From positions 164,527-228,526 of the forward strand of contig CAXTVM010000002.1 in assembly GCA_964247725.1 (NCBI GenBank): a DNA stretch of 64,000 nucleotides. The letters run 5' to 3'. The notes under the pieces are model-generated. The model did no database searches. It saw only the letters and a list, made by a program, of their open reading frames with translations, and was not told the DNA's origin. The position numbers and the translations under genes are program-made. Positions 18,987 to 26,959 of the stretch are shown here, piece after piece. The first letter of the stretch is position 1. The number at the start of each line of letters is the position of its first letter. This DNA is from Lichenicola sp964247725. Its GTDB lineage: Bacteria; Pseudomonadota; Alphaproteobacteria; Acetobacterales; Acetobacteraceae.

Positions 18987-19825
18987 TGCGGACGCTGTCC
19001 GAGCAGCGGTGCCACGGCGGCACCATCGGCCACTACGCCGAGATCTCGGACGCGCTGGGCGGCCTCGAGGCGCGCTTCGGCGTGTTCATGCCGCCCGGCG
19101 CCAGCGCGGCGTCGCCGTGTCCGGCGCTGTATGCCCTGGCCGGCCTCACCTGTGACGAACAGACCTTCGCCACCAAGTCCGGCGCGCTGGCCCATGCCGC
19201 CCGGCATCGGCTGGCGATGGTGTTTCCGGACACCAGCCCGCGCGGCGCCGGCATCGGCGGCGAGGCGGGCGACTGGGAGTTCGGCCTCGGCGCCGGGTAC
19301 TACCTCGACGCCACCGAGGCCCCCTGGAGCGCCCATTACCGCATGGGCCGCCACGTCGCGGTCGAGCTGCCTGCGATGGTCGAGGCGACCTGGCCGGTGA
19401 GCGGCCGCCGCGGCATCACCGGCCACTCGATGGGCGGCCACGGCGCGCTGACCCTGGCGCTGCGCGAGCCGGCGCGCTGGCACTCGGTCTCCGCGATCGC
19501 GCCGATCTGCCACCCGTCCGCGGTGCCGTGGGGCGAGAAGGCGTTCGGGCGCTATCTCGGCGACGACCCGGGCGGCTGGTCCGGCCACGATGCCACCCTG
19601 CTGCTGCAGGACGGCCATCTCCATCCGCACGAGATCCTGGTCGACCAGGGCGAGGCGGACCGGTTCCTGTCCGACCAGCTCCGGCCGGACGCGCTGGAGC
19701 GGGCCGCCGCCGCCGGCCAGGCGCTGCGGCTCCGGCGCCATCCCGGCTACGACCACTCCTACTGGTTCGTCCAGAGCGTGATCGGCGACCACCTGGCGCA
19801 CCACGCCGCGATCCTCGCCGGCTGA
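18986..19825 (+). CDS. fghA: S-formylglutathione hydrolase
   Basis: This 279-residue esterase-D-type serine hydrolase splits S-formylglutathione into formate and glutathione, completing formaldehyde detoxification. It shows LAGLTCDEQTFATKSGA, FPDTSPRG, the nucleophile elbow GHSMGGHGAL (Ser148) and the catalytic His in GYDHSYWF. Its ATG overlaps the frmA stop (TGATG), so the two are translationally coupled. Length and motifs are typical. Confidence 0.95.
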   Translation: MRTLSEQRCHGGTIGHYAEISDALGGLEARFGVFMPPGASAASPCPALYALAGLTCDEQTFATKSGALAHAARHRLAMVFPDTSPRGAGIGGEAGDWEFGLGAGYYLDATEAPWSAHYRMGRHVAVELPAMVEATWPVSGRRGITGHSMGGHGALTLALREPARWHSVSAIAPICHPSAVPWGEKAFGRYLGDDPGGWSGHDATLLLQDGHLHPHEILVDQGEADRFLSDQLRPDALERAAAAGQALRLRRHPGYDHSYWFVQSVIGDHLAHHAAILAG

Positions 19826-19862
19826 GCCTCCCGAGGTTCCGGCCCGGCGTTCCCGCCGCGGA

Positions 19863-20474
19863 CTACAGGCTCAGCCCGGCCAGGCTGTTGACGCTGTTGT
19901 TGGCGGCGCTGCCGTAGGCCTGCATCGCCTGCTGGATTGCCAGCTGCAGCGATTGGGCGCTGGCGACTCCGACCGTGGACGTGCCGCTCGCCGACGACGC
20001 GGCCGTTGCGGACGGGTTGCCGGCCGAGCTGGCGGCGCCGGCGTTGACGTTGGAGACGTCCCCATCGGAGGACCCAAGCGCGGTCAGCAGGTGGCCGGTA
20101 CTGCCGCCGCTACCGCCGCCGGCACGGCTGTGGTGGTGGTGGCCGTGCGCGCCCGATGTGCTGGACGTGCTGGAGGCGCTGGACGTGGCCGAACCCGCTG
20201 CGGTTCCGGCTCTGGTTCCGGCCGCCGCCGCACTCGAGGTCCCGCCCGCGGTCGGGGTGCCGGACGCCGCGGCCGTGGTGGCGGAGGATGTGGCGGATGC
20301 CGTGTTGGAGCCGAGGATCGCCTCCAGGTCGCTGGCAAAGCTCGACAGCGCGCCGGTCGCGGTCGCGGACGTACCCGAGGCGGCGCTTCCGCCCGGGGTA
20401 GCCGCACCGGCGGCTCCCGATGCCGAGGGCGACGACCACGGGTCGAGGTTCGACAGGATGCTGCTAATCGACAT
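19863..20474 (-). CDS. Ala/Ser/Thr/Gly-rich protein with His cluster, unknown function
   Basis: A 203-residue low-complexity protein. It starts MSISSILSNLDPWSS, has a short conserved-looking stretch ALSSFASDLEAILGS (about 42-56), a long Ala/Thr/Ser linker, a HGHHHHS cluster (about 110-116) followed by GGGSGGSTG, and an amphipathic end SLQLAIQQAMQAYG. No signal peptide is evident. GGAG lies 9-10 bases upstream of ATG 20474. His cluster and linkers recall the small acidic or Ser-rich proteins with HHHH tracts found in other alphaproteobacteria, but no function is known to me. A non-coding GC-rich stretch is the alternative. Confidence 0.6.
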   Translation of the reverse strand: MSISSILSNLDPWSSPSASGAAGAATPGGSAASGTSATATGALSSFASDLEAILGSNTASATSSATTAAASGTPTAGGTSSAAAAGTRAGTAAGSATSSASSTSSTSGAHGHHHHSRAGGGSGGSTGHLLTALGSSDGDVSNVNAGAASSAGNPSATAASSASGTSTVGVASAQSLQLAIQQAMQAYGSAANNSVNSLAGLSL

Positions 20475-20634
20475 GGGCGGGGGCTCCGGGTCCGGGTGGA
20501 CGTTGGTTGCAGCGGTTCTGCAACCGCCATGCCAGCCGATGCGCCGCGATCCGGCCTGCCGTCATCATGTCGCCCCGGCACCCGCCGCCGCCGGACCCGG
20601 CACGATCTGCCGGCCGCCGGCACGATCTGCCGGG

Positions 20635-21054
20635 TCATTCGCCGATCAGGTGCAGCACCACCTGGCGACGGTGCGGCCGCCGCCTGTGCTCGAACAGGTA
20701 GATCCCCTGCCACGTCCCCAGCGTCGGCCGCGCGTCCCGCACCGGGACCGTCAGCTGCACGCCGGTCAGCATCGTGCGCAGGTGCGCCGGCATGTCGTCC
20801 GGCCCCTCGTCGTCGTGCGCGTAGCGGCCGGGCTGCTCCGGCGCGATCGCCTCGAAATACCGCTCGACGTCGGTCCGCACCTCCGGCGACGCGTTCTCCT
20901 GCACCGTCAGCGACGCCGAGGTGTGCCGGCACCACAGCGTCAACAGGCCGATCCCGATCCCCTGCCGGTCAACCCAGTGCACCACCGGCGCGGTGATCGC
21001 GACCAGCCCCCGCCCGCGCGTCTCGATCGTCAGCTCGTGGATCGCCTGCCGCAT
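20635..21054 (-). CDS. yjbQ: YjbQ-family secondary thiamine-phosphate synthase-like protein
   Basis: A 139-residue UPF0047/YjbQ protein. Conserved elements are CRHTSASLTVQENASPEVRTDVE (first 20 residues of the motif only counted), HDDEGPDDMPAHLRT, and the C-terminal GTWQGIYLFEH with RQVVLHLIGE. The His and Asp residues form the active pocket. Relatives complement thiamine-phosphate synthase loss weakly, and the physiological role is unsettled. ATG 21054 is preferred over 21069 because GGGAGGGAGC precedes it. That ribosome site lies in the tail of an IS630 transposase relic. Confidence 0.9.
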   Translation of the reverse strand: MRQAIHELTIETRGRGLVAITAPVVHWVDRQGIGIGLLTLWCRHTSASLTVQENASPEVRTDVERYFEAIAPEQPGRYAHDDEGPDDMPAHLRTMLTGVQLTVPVRDARPTLGTWQGIYLFEHRRRPHRRQVVLHLIGE

Positions 21055-21065
21055 CGTGCTCCCTC

Positions 21066-21330
21066 CCATACGTCCCGATCCCGCCCGACGATCGCGTCGC
21101 AGGTCTCGAACACGCGGTCGCCGAGCTCGTTGCCGCGCGGGGCAGGCCGGACGGTCTCGACCGGGTTAGGTTAGGTTCGGGCGGCAGGCGCGGCACGGTG
21201 ACGTCGTCCGGTATCCGAAGCGCGTCGGCGCCGGGCTGGTGCCAGCCGGCGCATCGATGACGAGCAAGGCGTGGGCGCCGTGCGTGACGTGCCTGCTGGT
21301 CTCGGCAGGTGCAGGTTCGACGGTCACCCG
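21066..21330 (-). pseudogene. IS630-type transposase relic (frameshifted C-terminal part)
   Basis: Read on the minus strand in more than one frame, this stretch gives SRHVTHGAHALLVIDAPAGWH, then RIPDDVTVPRLPPEPNPVE and VRPAPRGNELGDRVFETCDAI. These match the end of IS630 transposases (GAHAV-VVD-AGWH, PDNITLL-LPPYSPELNPVENVW, NKLSNR-FETYDAIV). A CTAAC-CTAAC tandem duplication near 21175 and base losses break the frame. This explains part of the 484-bp gap between yjbQ and the GNAT gene. In 21331-21538 I see nothing coding. Confidence 0.65.
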
Positions 21331-21538
21331 TCGTCGAACCTCTCGGCGCCAGCGCGGCAGTAAGGCGGCGGGTCGGGCGGGGCGCTGCGCACGCGGAACC
21401 CCGGCCAGCTCCGCCCGGGCGCGGCGCCGATCGCGGGGTCCAGAAGCAGATGGGATTTTCGCCGGAGACAAGCTGTCACGCCTCGTTCCTTCTAACGAAC
21501 GATGACGTTGACCAAGTAGAAGCGTCATTCGAATCAGG

Positions 21539-22126
21539 TCACCGCTCCTGCAACCACTTCAGGTGCGCCCTCACCGCCGGCCACTCGCCGGCGATGATGC
21601 TGTAGACGCACGTATCCCGCAGCGTGCCGTTGCGCGCGACCATGTGGTTGCGCAGCACGCCGTCGAGCTTCGCGCCGATCCGCTCGATCGCGCGCCGGCT
21701 GGGCTGGTTCAGCACGTGCGTGCGCAGCTCGACGGCGACGCAGCCCAGCGTCTCGAACGCATGGGTCAGCATCAGCAGCTTGGCGTCGGTGTTGAGCGCC
21801 GTCCGCTGCACGCCCGCCGCGTACCAGGTCCAGCCGATTTCCATCCGCTTCACTACGGCGTCGATGTGGCCGAAGCTGGTCATGCCGACGATGCGGCCGT
21901 CGCCCGAGCGCTGCACCGCGAGCGGCAGCATGCTGCCGGCGTCGCGCCAGCCGATGCGGCGGGCGATCTCCGCCTCCATCTCGCTCGGCTCCGGCACGCC
22001 GGTGAACCAGTGCCGCCACAGCGCGCCGTCCGACGCCGCCTCCACCAGCGCGTCGCGATGGTTGCGCTGCAGCGGCACCAGCGTGGCGTGCGGCCCCTTC
22101 AGGCGGACGGGCGTGATCCAGTCCAT
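21539..22126 (-). CDS. GNAT family N-acetyltransferase (RimJ/RimL-like)
   Basis: A 195-residue acetyltransferase of the RimJ/RimL type. It begins with the VRLKGPHATLVPLQRNHRDAL pattern, has the acetyl-CoA beta4 region and the typical LNTDAKLLMLTHAFETLGC helix, then VELRTHVLNQPSRRAIERIG (motif B, 'N.pS.raiekiG'). Such proteins acetylate protein N-termini, amino acids or antibiotics. The substrate is not predictable. ATG 22126 begins directly before the fold. A copy of the palindromic repeat lies upstream, between this gene and the divergent phzF-like gene. Confidence 0.9.
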   Translation of the reverse strand: MDWITPVRLKGPHATLVPLQRNHRDALVEAASDGALWRHWFTGVPEPSEMEAEIARRIGWRDAGSMLPLAVQRSGDGRIVGMTSFGHIDAVVKRMEIGWTWYAAGVQRTALNTDAKLLMLTHAFETLGCVAVELRTHVLNQPSRRAIERIGAKLDGVLRNHMVARNGTLRDTCVYSIIAGEWPAVRAHLKWLQER

Positions 22127-22142
22127 CGGCTCTTCCTTGCGG

Positions 22143-22253
22143 CGAGAAGAAGGCCAGGGCGCTGTCCTGAACCCGTTGGGGCCGTCGTGCGCAGCACGCT
22201 GCGCGTGACGGCCCCAACGGGGTCCAGGGGCGGAGCCCCTGGCCTTCTTCCTC
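22143..22253. repeat. Intergenic palindromic repeat, copy 5 (short form)
   Basis: Outer arms GAAGGCCAGGGCGC ... GCCCCTGGCCTTC. The GATTCGT centre is absent and replaced by a single GGGGCCGTCGTGCG ... GACGGCCCC hairpin module. It lies between divergent genes. Confidence 0.85.
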
Positions 22254-22334
22254 AAACGAACCCCGGAAGCTTTGCCCCATCGCTTCATCAACGGCTAGCC
22301 TCCCGAACTCCGTCGCTGAAGGGAGAGCCTGCCC

Positions 22335-23267
22335 GTGGCCCTGGCGTTCCACACCGTCGACGTCTTCACCGACCGGATGTTCGGCGGCAACCCGCTGGCG
22401 GTGGTGCTCGGCGCGGAGGGCCTGGACGCGGCGCGGATGCAGGCGATCGCGCGCGAGTTCAACTATTCCGAGACGACGTTCGTGCTGCCCCCCGCCGATT
22501 CCGCCCACCATGCCCGCGTCCGCATCTTCACGCCCGGTCGGGAGCTGCCGTTCGCCGGCCATCCCAACGTCGGCACCGCCTTCGTGCTGGCCACGGAGCA
22601 CGTGGGCCCGCTGCCGGAGAGCCTCCTGCTCGAGGAGGCGGCCGGCCTGGTGCCGGTGCGGCTGCTGCGCGACGAGGGCAGGGTGGTCGGCGCCGAGCTC
22701 ACCGCGCCGGCGCCGTTCCGGCAGGAGCCGTCGCCGGCATCGCCCGACGCGATCGCCGCCTGCCTATCGCTGCGGCCGGACGATCTCCGCACCGACCGCC
22801 ATGCGCCGGTGGTCGTCTCCGTCGGCCTCGCCTTCCTGGCGGTCGAGCTGGCGTCGCGCCGGGCGCTGGCCGCCGCCCGTGCCCAGCCCGGGCTGGGGCC
22901 CCTGCTCGTCGCGGCGGGAGTCGGCGGCCTCTACCTCTACACCGGCGACCGGACGGCGGAGGGGGCCGGCACCGACCTGCAGGCGCGCATGTTCGCCCCG
23001 CATGACGGCATTCCCGAGGACCCGGCGACCGGCAGCGCCACCGCCGCGGTCGGCGCCCTGCAGGCGGCCCTGCTGCCGGCCGCGGACGCCAGCCTGTCGC
23101 TGGTGGTGGGCCAGGGCGTCGACATGGGCCGGCCCAGCCGGCTGGAGGTCCGCGCCGAGAAGCGAGGCGGCGTCGTGGCAACCGCCCACGTCGGCGGGCG
23201 CTGCGTCTCCGTCATGACCGGGTCGCTGCGCGATCCGGGCGAGGGGGCCCGCCATGCAAGAGTTTGA
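22335..23267 (+). CDS. PhzF-family isomerase-like protein
   Basis: This 310-residue protein belongs to the PhzF/diaminopimelate-epimerase fold. It has FHTVDVFTDRMFGGNPLAVV, the catalytic Glu in NYSETTFV (about 45), the GRELPFAGHPNVGTAF loop and the second-domain signature EDPATGSATAA. The start is GTG 22335 with GGGAGAG upstream. It is not near phenazine genes, so a general isomerase role is more likely. It overlaps the next gene by 14 bp. Confidence 0.92.
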   Translation: MALAFHTVDVFTDRMFGGNPLAVVLGAEGLDAARMQAIAREFNYSETTFVLPPADSAHHARVRIFTPGRELPFAGHPNVGTAFVLATEHVGPLPESLLLEEAAGLVPVRLLRDEGRVVGAELTAPAPFRQEPSPASPDAIAACLSLRPDDLRTDRHAPVVVSVGLAFLAVELASRRALAAARAQPGLGPLLVAAGVGGLYLYTGDRTAEGAGTDLQARMFAPHDGIPEDPATGSATAAVGALQAALLPAADASLSLVVGQGVDMGRPSRLEVRAEKRGGVVATAHVGGRCVSVMTGSLRDPGEGARHARV

Positions 23268-24198
23268 AGCAGATCCGATCCCGCGCGACCCGCGTTTCGA
23301 GCCGCAGCTCGGCGACCTGGTGCTGCAGGCGGGGCTGTCGAAGCTGCTGGTCAAGCCTGCCGTTGGCGCAGCACTCGGCGCCTGGACCCGCGCCGGCGAG
23401 ACCATCTTCCATCCGGTCGCCGACCCCAAGCTCGCCGCCCAGCACGGCGCCGCGGTGGGGGCCTACGCGCTGATCCCGTTCTCCAACCGCGTGGCCGACG
23501 GCCGCTTCACCTTCGAGGGCCAATCCTACCAGCTCGACCGCAACTTCGGCGGCGAGCCGCACGCCATCCACGGCAACGCCTGGATGCGCGCCTGGCGCGT
23601 GCTGCATCGCGACCAGGCGGTCGCGGTGCTCGCACTCGACCACGCCCCGCCCGAGGATCCGGCCGGGCAGTGGCCGTTCCGCTACTCGGCCGAGATCGAG
23701 TACGCGCTGCGCGACGACGGACTGGTGGTGTCCATCCGGGTCCGCAACACCGACGAGCGCGCCCAGCCGGTCGGGCTGGGCTTCCATCCCTTCCTGCCGC
23801 GCGGCAGCGACCTGGCGCTGGGCTTCTCGGCGGACAGCGTCTGGCAGGTCGGCGCGGACGGACTGCCGGACGCGCGGCTCCCGGTCGAGGACGGCTACCG
23901 GTTCGAGCCGATGCGCGGGATCGACGGGCCGCCGCTCGACAACTGCTATGCCGGCTGGACCGGCAGCGCCTTCCTGCGCTGGCCGAGGCGCGGGCTGGCG
24001 CTCACGATCACCGCCGGCCCGCCGTTCGGCCACCTGGTCGTGTTCACGCCGCCCGGCCGCGACTACGTCGCGGTCGAGCCCGCCAGCAACATGACCGATG
24101 CCGTCAACCATCCCGACGTCGCCGACCGCGGCCTGTCGATCCTGCAGCCGGGCGAGGAGCTGGCCGCCAAGGTGGAGTTCGCGATCACCCGCCTCTGA
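23254..24198 (+). CDS. Aldose 1-epimerase-family protein
   Basis: This 314-residue galactose-mutarotase-fold protein has PFSNRVADGRFTFEGQSY, IHGNAW (catalytic-type His), LGFHPFLPR and the late YVAVEPASNMTDAVN with the presumed general-base Glu. It interconverts anomers of free aldoses or related sugars. The gene overlaps phzF, so both are probably cotranscribed. A link between the two activities is not obvious. Confidence 0.9.
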   Translation: MQEFEADPIPRDPRFEPQLGDLVLQAGLSKLLVKPAVGAALGAWTRAGETIFHPVADPKLAAQHGAAVGAYALIPFSNRVADGRFTFEGQSYQLDRNFGGEPHAIHGNAWMRAWRVLHRDQAVAVLALDHAPPEDPAGQWPFRYSAEIEYALRDDGLVVSIRVRNTDERAQPVGLGFHPFLPRGSDLALGFSADSVWQVGADGLPDARLPVEDGYRFEPMRGIDGPPLDNCYAGWTGSAFLRWPRRGLALTITAGPPFGHLVVFTPPGRDYVAVEPASNMTDAVNHPDVADRGLSILQPGEELAAKVEFAITRL

Positions 24199-24349
24199 GC
24201 GGTCCCTTGGACACGGATCGTTTCGGGGGCTTGGCTGTAACTATTTCGCAACAGTTTCCCCGCCGTGCGCCTACGCAACGAAACACCTTGGCCAGATGGC
24301 ACCTGCGTTGCATCGATCCTTGCAGGACATGCTGACAGGATCGCCGCCG

Positions 24350-26797
24350 ATGAAGACCGCCCGCCTGGCCCCCGCGATGCTCCTCTGCGGCACCGCCCTC
24401 TCGACGATGGCGGCGGCGACGAGCTGGAGCGGGCGGGCGGCGGCGCAGGCGAGCCAGCCCGCGACGCCGCCCGCGGCGGCCGGCGCGGCGCGGGGCCAGG
24501 CGGCCGGATCGGGGGCGGTCGGCGCCAACGGCGAGGCGATCACCGTCACCGGCGTCGCCGGCCACAAGAGCGCCGACGGCGTCACCGGCCTGCAGCCCGG
24601 CGGCGGCCTGATCAAGGCGCAGGTCGAGCCGAAATCGACCAGCACCGTGAGCAAGGACTACATCCTGAAGCAGGCGCCGGCCACCAGCCCGTTCATGCTG
24701 GTGCAGCTGCTGCCCGGCGCCGACGTGTCCGAGGTCGATCCCTGGGGCCTGTCCGGCGGCCACCTCTCGCTGCGCGGCCTGAACGAGACCGAGATGGCAT
24801 TCATCTGGGAGGGCAGCCCGATCGCCGACGTCGGCGTCTACACCACCTATCCGTCGGAGTTCGCCGACAGCGAGAACCTCGACGAGCTGACCCTGCAGCA
24901 GGGCTCGTCCAACATCGACACCCCCACCATCAACGGCTCCGGCGGCCTGTTCACCTTCCACGACCGCGACCCGCTCGACCGGTTCGGCGGCCTCGCCGAC
25001 TACGGCTACGGCACCTACAAGTTCAACCGCGAGTTCGCCCGCATCGACACCGGCCTGATCGGCAACACCGGCATCAAGGCGTTCGTCTCGATCTCGAACC
25101 AGCACGACCGCGCCTGGCGCGGTTCCGGAGTCGACGACAGGCTGCACCTCGACTGGAAGTTCGTGAAGGAGTGGGGCCAGGGCAACCGCGTCGCCCTGGT
25201 CGGCGCCTACCAGGACGCGGTGCAGAACAGCTACACCAACCCCACCCTCTACCAGTGGGGCGCGTTCAAGGAGTCCTTCAACTACACCGGCACCTACATC
25301 ACGCCGGCCAACCCCTACGGCGACACCCAGTACTGGAGGCTCAACCGCAACCCGTATCACAACGTCGAGCTGTCCGGCCCGTCGACCTTCCACATCACGC
25401 GCGACCTAGAGCTCGACGTGATCCCTTACATGTGGCACGGCTACGGCAACGGCACGATCGGCCTCACCACCTACGACACCGGCAACTATCTCGGTGCCAT
25501 GGCGATTCCTCCGAGCCAGAGCTTCAATCTCCCCAACGCCGATCCCAGCACCGGCGGCGCCACCACGATGCTCGCCTTCCTCGACGACCAATGGCGCAGC
25601 GGCGTCACCACCAAGGCCTACTACCAGCTCGGCGCCCACGACCGGCTCTACGGCGGCTGGTGGTACGAGTACTCGAACGACCGCGACTACGAGACGACCA
25701 GCCTCGTCGGCCTGAACGGCGAGCCCACCAGCGTCTGGGGCGACCGGGAGATCGTGAAGCTCTCCAACGGTCAGGCCTATCTCGGCCAGAACATCCGCAC
25801 CATCACCCAGATCAACGCGCTGTTCATCGGCGACACCGTCAACCTGCTGAACAACCGCCTCACGTTCGACGCCGGCTTCAAGGAGGCGATGGTCAACCGC
25901 GACGGCACCAACAGCCTGCCCGGTCCGCAATACAAGGCGATCGAGAACACCAGCGAGCCGCTGCCCGCGATCTCCGCACGCTACCAGATCGACGCCAGGA
26001 ACCAGGTGTTCGCCAGCGTCTCCACCAACTTCCGCTCGCCGGTCAACACCACACTCTACAACACCTACAGCTACGTCGACGGCTCCGTGCAGCAACCCGG
26101 CAATACCCGCCTGCCGAACGAGTTCTCGATCTCCGAAGAGATCGGCTACCGCTACACCGGCAGCCTGTTCGTCGGCTCGGCCTCCTATTTCCACTACAAC
26201 TTCACCAACCGCCAGATCATGAGCGCGGTGCCGGGCACCAACGACGCGCTCTCGACCAACGTCGATGCCGGCGGCCAGACCTCGGACGGCATCGACGCGG
26301 AGTTCGGCACCCGCCCGTTCTTCCACATCCGCCCCTACGTCTCGGCGCAGTACCTGCACACCTCGATCGACAACGACATCACGCTCGGCAACGGCGACCT
26401 CGTGCCGACCGCCGGCAAGACCGCGGTCGAGAGCCCGCACTTCATCGGCGCGTTCGCGCTCGACTTCGACAACGGCCGGTTCTTCGCCAACTGGAACGTG
26501 CGCTACGTCGGCCAGCAATACTCGACCTTCACCAACGACGAGCACATCCCGGCCTTCTACGAGATGGCCGCCGACATCGGCATCCGCCTGCCCGACATCG
26601 GCCATGCCAAGGCGCCGACCCTGCAGCTCAACTTCGTCAACCTGACCAACAACAAGTTCCTGAGCGGCATCAACTCGGTGTCCACCAACGCGCAGACCGT
26701 CGTCGGCCGCTACGGCACCCTGATCGGCGGCAGCTCGCCCACCTACGACATCGGCGAGGGCTTCGCCGCCATCGCTACCGTCAAGACCGCGTTCTAA
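24350..26797 (+). CDS. TonB-dependent outer-membrane receptor
   Basis: An 815-residue receptor. A signal peptide MKTARLAPAMLLCG ... AAAQA (cleavage about residue 34) and a Pro/Ala/Gly linker precede a plug domain (PFMLVQLLPGADVSEVDPWG, HLSLRGLNETEMAFIWEG). A beta-barrel of aromatic-ended strands ends in VKTAF, with a terminal Phe as required for BAM recognition. The loop region is rich in Tyr/Asn/Thr. No TonB box is obvious. There is no cobalamin or iron regulatory motif that I can recognise in the 151-bp upstream region, and the ligand is unknown. ATG 24350 gives a clean signal peptide. Confidence 0.9.
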   Translation: MKTARLAPAMLLCGTALSTMAAATSWSGRAAAQASQPATPPAAAGAARGQAAGSGAVGANGEAITVTGVAGHKSADGVTGLQPGGGLIKAQVEPKSTSTVSKDYILKQAPATSPFMLVQLLPGADVSEVDPWGLSGGHLSLRGLNETEMAFIWEGSPIADVGVYTTYPSEFADSENLDELTLQQGSSNIDTPTINGSGGLFTFHDRDPLDRFGGLADYGYGTYKFNREFARIDTGLIGNTGIKAFVSISNQHDRAWRGSGVDDRLHLDWKFVKEWGQGNRVALVGAYQDAVQNSYTNPTLYQWGAFKESFNYTGTYITPANPYGDTQYWRLNRNPYHNVELSGPSTFHITRDLELDVIPYMWHGYGNGTIGLTTYDTGNYLGAMAIPPSQSFNLPNADPSTGGATTMLAFLDDQWRSGVTTKAYYQLGAHDRLYGGWWYEYSNDRDYETTSLVGLNGEPTSVWGDREIVKLSNGQAYLGQNIRTITQINALFIGDTVNLLNNRLTFDAGFKEAMVNRDGTNSLPGPQYKAIENTSEPLPAISARYQIDARNQVFASVSTNFRSPVNTTLYNTYSYVDGSVQQPGNTRLPNEFSISEEIGYRYTGSLFVGSASYFHYNFTNRQIMSAVPGTNDALSTNVDAGGQTSDGIDAEFGTRPFFHIRPYVSAQYLHTSIDNDITLGNGDLVPTAGKTAVESPHFIGAFALDFDNGRFFANWNVRYVGQQYSTFTNDEHIPAFYEMAADIGIRLPDIGHAKAPTLQLNFVNLTNNKFLSGINSVSTNAQTVVGRYGTLIGGSSPTYDIGEGFAAIATVKTAF

Positions 26798-26953
26798 GGC
26801 CAGGGGCTTCGCCCCTGGACCCCACTGGGGCCGCGGGCCCCAGGCCCCGATCCGTTAAGGTCGTGCTTCCATGCACGGATGATCTTCTTAACGATCGGGG
26901 TTTGGGGCCCGCGGCCCCAACGGGTCCAGGGCAGCGCCCTGGCCTTCCTTCCT
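26798..26953. repeat. Intergenic palindromic repeat, copy 6
   Basis: Begins one base after the TonB-receptor stop. Arms GGCCAGGGGC ... GCGCCCTGGCC, inner GGCCCCGATCCGTTAAGG ... CTTAACGATCGGGG, and a centre with CTTCCATGCACGGATGATC. It lies between convergent genes and may act as a two-way terminator. Confidence 0.88.
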
Positions 26954-26959
26954 CCGGGA

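Noticed and set aside
19953..21174. Plus-strand frames of about 350-400 codons across the low-complexity gene and yjbQ
   Set aside because: They run through the antisense of yjbQ, which is a definite family member, and have no recognisable domain.
24199..24349. Riboswitch upstream of the TonB receptor
   Set aside because: No B12-box, TPP or other conserved element could be recognised in the 151-bp leader.
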